From Oscheius sp. JU75 (lineage: Eukaryota > Nematoda > Chromadorea > Rhabditida > Rhabditidae), in the NCBI GenBank assembly GCA_037178855.1, contig JASJZC010000004.1, positions 4,464,001 to 4,528,000 of the forward strand: a stretch of 64,000 nucleotides of DNA. Direction: 5' to 3'. The translations under genes were made by a program, and so were the position numbers. How positions within the stretch are numbered: position 1 is the first letter of the stretch; each line of letters starts with the position of its first letter. This document shows positions 58,601 to 64,000 of the stretch, piece after piece. The notes beneath the pieces were generated by a model. That model searched no databases, was not told the origin of the DNA, and saw only the letters and a program-made list of their open reading frames with translations.

Positions 58601-61600
58601 TGCATTCGAGACAGCCTCAGCCGGAATCATCGTCGGCATATTGAGATTCCAAAAGCCGGGCATCGGCTGGACGGTTGCAGCTGTCGGACCGGACATCGGT
58701 CCAATGTACGGGTTCGGTGTTGCGTAGGCTGGTTGGGCATAGCTTGGATAACTGAAGGACATTGATAGAGGATATAAATTTGATCAGTACCTGGAAGCCA
58801 TCGGATCCAAGGTCAATGGGGCTGCTGTTAGCAAGGGCTCAGTGTAGGAACCTCTCGGAACTCTGGCTACGTTTGAATCCGCACTGACAGCTCCCTCTTT
58901 CGTCTTTGTCCTGACAGTGATGAAGATGGGAGGATCGTCCGAGAGATCGGCTAGTCTCAGTACAGCGTGATCGGCGATTACTGCAAAATACTCTCTTGGT
59001 CCCTTCCCTTCATATTGGAAGAGAGTGCGTGGGTAGCTGGCTCAATCTTTTCTTTGTTTGCCACGGACCGAGATCAGTTTGCAAATTCAGCGTCGCCGTA
59101 GGGCTATTAGCTTCTAATTACGCGCTGCGCGAAAAATCAGGAAAAGGCCCATTTGGCCATATCAGAGGCGAGGAGGAATACAAGTCAGTGGGCTCAGAGG
59201 TCCTGCTTAAGAATGCAGTGCAATCCGCGCCCTCTAGCCGCGCTTGACTAATTCATACTTGAATCAGAAGAGAACTAACCTGTCTCACTCGGCACCTGGG
59301 CGATATTCTTCCCGTCCGCGTAGACCAAATAACCGGAGACAGCTGCTCTTGAAGGCGGTTTGGGTTGACTACAGACAGGAGTCCAACTGACAAGCAAGTG
59401 ACCGGGCTGAGGACCGTGTTCCACCTGCACGTTGATTGGCGGATCCGGAAGACCGACTGAAAGAATGACAAGTACAAGCAGCTGTGCGCTTTTCGGGCAG
59501 CTTAGCAACGGCATTAAACATGGAGAACAGAGGGCTTTTGCAAGCCAAACAATGGCAGCAGTGTTTAGACTGTCTCTGGGAAGCAGGAACTTTGAGAGAA
59601 GGTGAGAACAGGATGATTATGATCTCTATGGTGACTGGAACACTGTAGATTATCAAACCAGGGATAAGAATCATGGGGGAGTCTCAGAAATGGTGATAAG
59701 ACTCATTCAACATTCAGTGGGACAAAGCAGACAGCCTGTCTCCCAAGGGTTCAGATAGTTCTTCAATTTTCACTGGGAAGACACGAAATCTCCCTGCCAA
59801 AGTCCTATCAACCATTTTAGGAACTCCCGGACAAGTCTTTGGCTCATCATTGGCTGACTAACACGTCCTTGTTTCATTTCATATACGAAAGGTTGGATAC
59901 CCATCACAGTAAGGTGAATGCTTGCTCGAAACCATTCACTGTCGCTCAAACTTCTACCTCTTATGTGTTAATATCTCTTTTTGAGCCCACTAGTCATTGT
60001 TGTTGGGCGAGCTTTAGAAAGACGGCGAAAAAAAATAGCGGCTAGCGGCTATTCAGGTGAATGGTCCTCCCCCACTCGACATCCTGAAAACAATTGGCGT
60101 CTCTCCCCGAGGGAGAAACACCCCAGTTTGAGAGTGCGTCAGGAGAGAGCCAGAACATCGATTCTTCTCTTCTCTCTCTCACTCTATGCACTTATTTTTG
60201 GAACATAAGTAACGCCTAAAATATCTGCAGAGATTGAAAAGAGACTGCAAGCTGCGGAAAAAAGGATGTATTGGCTAAACGAGCAGCATGACAGCTCCTA
60301 ATGGGATTTTCGTGGAAAGACACTGACACAAAACAAGAAAAAACAATGAGCTCAGATTCGATATTTTGATAGGGATTAGGGGAGGTTAGATTGGATTAGT
60401 TAATCGCACATAAAGGAACCGGGAAGTATATTTTCTTGCAAGATTAAGATTCGGTTCCGGTATGCCCTGTAAGTGATACTTAATGTCTCATTGGAGATTT
60501 TGGTTTAATGAACATGGTTTCCGGTACATTATCAGACTGTTCACAGAATGGGACCCAGTACTAACGGTAAGACTGCTCAAAGCAGTAAGAAGGAAGATAA
60601 GAAGTCTTTCACAGTCCTGATCTGGTGTCAGGAAAGGGAAATGCTAAAGGGATGACAGTCAATGATCACGACATATCAAAATTTCCCAGCCTAGACAGGA
60701 CAGATCCGGAAAAATCCGTGTCTCATCTAATCCATGTCTAAGGCTGACTAAACGGGGACGTGTTCGTGTGCAGCGATTTCTCATAAATAACTACTCAATA
60801 TCTAAAGAGCAATTCCTCCTTATCACCCAAACGAGGAACCTCTTAAAAGACTCACTTTTAGGCAAGGTCTTGAAGTCTAAGCAGCGTTCGACAGGTCGTT
60901 GTTCGAGTACGGCCCTGGGGTGCTTAGTCCTGATCGAGATCCGATAGATGGTCGAGGGAGTCAGACCAGAAAGTTGTACCTGAAAGAAGAGATTTTCTCA
61001 CGAGAGAGAGATAGATAGATAGAGAGAGAGAGCTATGGGAGAATAGCTCTCCTCTCTGCAAAGGAAAAGCCAAGTCCTTCCAAAAATTGGCTTTGTTAGC
61101 AAATGAGAGAGACTAATTCCTAGAGACAATTCCCCCTTTCCTTTACTTCGAGAAATTCTGCAAAGATAGATGTCATTCTCTCTTCTCTAGGAGTATCCGA
61201 TTTCGTCTCCCGTTTCCGTCCCGAGTCACCCTCGATGGCACCTTCGATGACAGAAAGTAGTGGAACCAGAACAGAAACAATTGGTTCAGTCCCCGCTTCC
61301 TCCCTGGCGACTCATTCCGCCCCTGATGAAACTCAATGTGCTTGTGAAACACGATGCGTGTACCTAACGAATCACTGGACCCAAAGTTGATTATATAGAG
61401 GACCTGTGTGTCAAAATAGGGCTGATTGATTCAGTGACTGAGTTCACAGTAGAAAGATTTGATGACTGATTCTAGCAACTTTTGGCATTTACTCTTCTTC
61501 TATATCTTGATAGTATGTTGTATCAGAAGTGACGACAGTAAGAGACAACTAGGATAGGTATTCAAAATTCGGCATTCGAACTGCTCCCAAAACGTGGGTG

Positions 61601-64000
61601 ACAAACGGATGGGACTCAGTCAATGAGACAATGGTTCGTGTAGTGTTAATTTAAAAGTAACATCAATGACCAGTGTCTAGGACAAGCTCAGTTGAAAATA
61701 GTACCAAAGAGAGACTGAGACCTAAGGTCACAGGAGTCAGATCCCTAAGTGGGAAGTGAGAAGAGTGCGCGCCGTTATGAGTGCTGTCAGGCGCCAATTG
61801 ATCCCGCTAATGATATTGGCGGAAAATGAAGAAGGAGAGAAGAAGACCTGCGGGGGGAACGAGAGGGGGACGGACGGACGAACGAACGGAGGGATTAGTT
61901 TGGATTCAGAATAATAACTAACCTGGTAGACGGACGGTGGACAGACACCGACTTTGACAGCGTTCAGAGAGACGACGTGTTCGGCGTTTGAGTTGGAAGG
62001 ATGCCACCGGACACAGGCCGAGACCGGTGTCACTTGCCAAACACGCAGATGTTGAGGGGCTACTTGAGCTTCTGAAAAACTTTATATTTGAACCATGACA
62101 TTAAGCTGTTACTAGTTCGAATGCGCGAATCATTTTCTAAAGAGATGGAAATACGCGTCATTCGAGATTAGCAGCTTGTTTGAATAGCTATTCTCGGCTG
62201 GTATTGGGAATTTCACGCCTGTGGAATATTGGTGTTGGATAGGCTCAGAGATTATTTAACACTCCTTGAGCATACCAGAATTATCAGGGTTCTTTTGTTA
62301 AATGCAAAAAAAAACTTGACTGTAGCGACAGGCAAAGCTAGTCACTCTTTTCAATTTCTGCAGATGTTTTAGGCGTTTTCTATGTTCCGATTATGCTTCT
62401 CAGAGACCGTTTAATTCGGACTATTTCTCTTGCAAAGGACCAAATAGGGTACCAAGTGAGGCAAACTTAGACTGTCATTTCGGCTCAATACACTAGTTTT
62501 TGGTCGTACTACAATCGTTCTCCTGTCTCTTGATTTCCCCAACAAAAGTGAATGATCTATATCTTCTACGATAGACACTTTCACCACCTAAAGTGTTTGG
62601 CAAGATACAGCTTCTCTAACTGTATGAGTAGATCTGAATCTAGAATGACCATTGCTAGAGTGCCAATACATTTCAGTTACTTGACTGTGCTGGCTCCTTG
62701 CACGTCTAGCCACTCTGGAGACAGAGTCAGCCGTGAGTAGCCTTCTCTTATCTGAGCCAAACGAAGCGTGACAGAAGAGCAGATAGGAAATGAGAGAAAT
62801 CGAAGAGTAGAGAGCTAGAAAATCCGCGTCGGGTCAGAAAAAACCGTCCCCCTGGGGAGTCGACACTGCTCTCGGCGGCCCCCGGAAGCCTAGAGATAGC
62901 TGTCCTGACCCCGAGACTCTAATTACATTCTGCGAGTAATCATGTATGCATTAAAACTCGCGTTTTCATTTCCCTCGTTTTGTCTTCGACACTGACAAAA
63001 TATTGGATAAGGTCTGGAGAGAGAGGGACCTTCTTGAGTCACAAACACCTATTAGTAGAATTAGCGTTGGCACATCACACCGAATAGCTGGTGACATCCG
63101 GCGTGTAAAGAACTGCTAGAGAGGAGTCTAATATAGAAGAGAGATGTCTTTTTGTGCAGTTTAGGTACTGAAAGGGAGTCAAGACATGAAACTGTCACTT
63201 TGTTCATGTATTGGCTCTAGAGCTGGAACTGTTCGGATAGGAGAATTGAACCATGAAAGACGTTCACGGACACAAAAGAGTCGAGCGGATATTCACAGAA
63301 AGTTGATAAAATGAAATGTGAACCAAGATACTTAGTGGCCAGAAGTTGGAAAAGGCACACAGAACAAGGACATAACAAGAGATATGATATCATTCAAGAC
63401 TCTCCATGGTCAAGAGAAGTGATACTGAATGCCACATTGATATTCAAAGAGTTCAGGTTTTGGATAATACATAACCCATAGCTTTGTCTTAGCATGACTT
63501 GCCAGCTTTTTCTTGTGCTGACGCATGGTTAGACGGACACCATTGCACTTTTTTAGTAGTTGAGAGATCTGGACTCCAAGGACAGTCTATCGGGGAAAAT
63601 GAGTAATGATCGAGACAGGTTCATGAAGAAAGACATCGTCTTGCTAGTGTAAGTGGAAGGTTTTGAACAAAATAAATAGAAATCAGTTGTTTACGACCCA
63701 GTGCTCATTTGGACTGTTTGACTCTCTTCTAACTTATCTTGCCAACACTGATCTAGAATAATACTTAACAGAAAAGGCTACAAACATTGCCAAGTGTTCT
63801 CCCAGATTAGAGTTGACATGTGTTACAGACAAACATCACTTGCTCATTGTAAAGGAAGGATAACTGGAAAAGATATGCTCAAACTACTTTTGACTCACCA
63901 TTGCCTACTGCTATACTACACGATTGGTCGGGACTATGACCCTGGTCGGTGACTGCACGGACGGACACATTCACAGAATGATCCAATGCAACGTCTTCTA
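55622..64000 (-). CDS. rimb-1: RIM-binding protein (FN3 and SH3 domains), 3' part; 5' end outside window
   Basis: Presynaptic active-zone scaffold that links RIM to voltage-gated calcium channels. From the right edge leftwards the exons carry FN3 pieces: DHSVNVSVRAVTDQ (at 63950), APQHLRVWQVTPVSACVRWH (about 62060-61990), LSGLTPSTIYRISIRTK (about 60970-60900), DPPINVQVEHGPQPGHLLVS (about 59455-59395) and FITVRTKTKEGAVSAD (about 58935-58880). After a Pro/Ala/Met-rich linker an SH3 domain follows (FVALFDYSHHMSPNANAEQ, YGLVPSNMVIEI, about 57520-57290), an Arg/Asp-rich linker, and a last SH3 (MIAKFDYDSRQLSPNADAEQ, GLVPSNFLSEEP, about 56450-56265). These match RIM-binding protein SH3-II and SH3-III. 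The tail is Lys/Ser/Thr-rich with a hydrophobic stretch and ends at TGA 55622-55624. Introns reach 1 kb in the FN3 part. Confidence 0.85.
61002..61032 (+). repeat. GA/GATA microsatellite in a rimb-1 intron
   Basis: GAGAGAGAGATAGATAGATAGAGAGAGAGAGC in an intron; no coding effect. Confidence 0.7.

Overview
The window is eukaryotic and reads as a free-living-type chromadorean nematode. The strongest pointers are a nematode cuticle collagen (hydrophobic N-terminus, furin-like ISREKR site, interrupted Gly-X-Y blocks, paired-Cys spacers), very short introns (mostly 28-60 bp) with TTTCAG-type acceptors, repeated TTNCAG-like acceptors only 0-10 nt upstream of start codons (typical of spliced-leader trans-splicing), a polypeptide GalNAc-transferase with the alternative lectin exons known from C. 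elegans gly-5, a degenerate mariner transposon, and a run of closely packed same-strand genes that looks like a nematode operon. I did not identify the species.

Layout. 1-2.4 kb: a Cys-loop ligand-gated channel with broken frames. 2.4-7.5 kb: TGS1 cap hypermethylase (-) back to back with the ribosome-recycling ATPase ABCE1 (+). 7.5-10 kb: gene-free. 10-14.7 kb: gly-5-like GalNAc-transferase and mitochondrial ribosomal protein L11 (+), converging on a divergent SLC6-type transporter (-, 14.8-17 kb). 17.7-18.7 kb: NPC2/ML lipid-binding protein and a 40-residue secreted peptide. 18.7-20.3 kb: two poorly resolved minus-strand genes. 20.5-24.7 kb: repeats, including two tandem copies of a (GTCT)n-bearing element, a minisatellite and a mariner copy with terminal inverted repeats. 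24.7-29.4 kb: a zinc-knuckle protein and a Ser/Thr-rich secreted protein. 30.5-31.8 kb: an NNMT/PNMT-type methyltransferase. 32.1-35.4 kb: a Bicaudal-C RNA-binding protein (KH region plus SAM).

35.8-44.5 kb is a dense minus-strand block: omega-class GST, a UBA-like protein, a multipass membrane protein and a divergent alpha-tubulin, spaced 95-191 nt apart. The last alpha-tubulin intron (2.9 kb) contains three complete genes. Head to head with the GST lies a gene joining a selenoprotein-S-like membrane/coiled-coil segment to a dithiol glutaredoxin. Then come an SH2-pseudokinase (46.4-47.9 kb) and an AMPA/kainate-type glutamate receptor (48.9-52.5 kb) flanked by two inverted copies of a gene for a 31-residue membrane micropeptide. 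A catalytically gutted SPRTN relic, the cuticle collagen and the 3' two thirds of a RIM-binding protein (running off the right edge) complete the window.

Several genes act together in known settings: glutamate receptor, RIM-binding protein and the SLC6-like carrier are synaptic; GST-omega and the glutaredoxin fusion are glutathione-dependent and share one short promoter region; TGS1 is relevant to trimethylguanosine-capped spliced-leader RNAs. All exon joins were done by eye from splice sites and reading phase, so boundaries may be off by a few codons.
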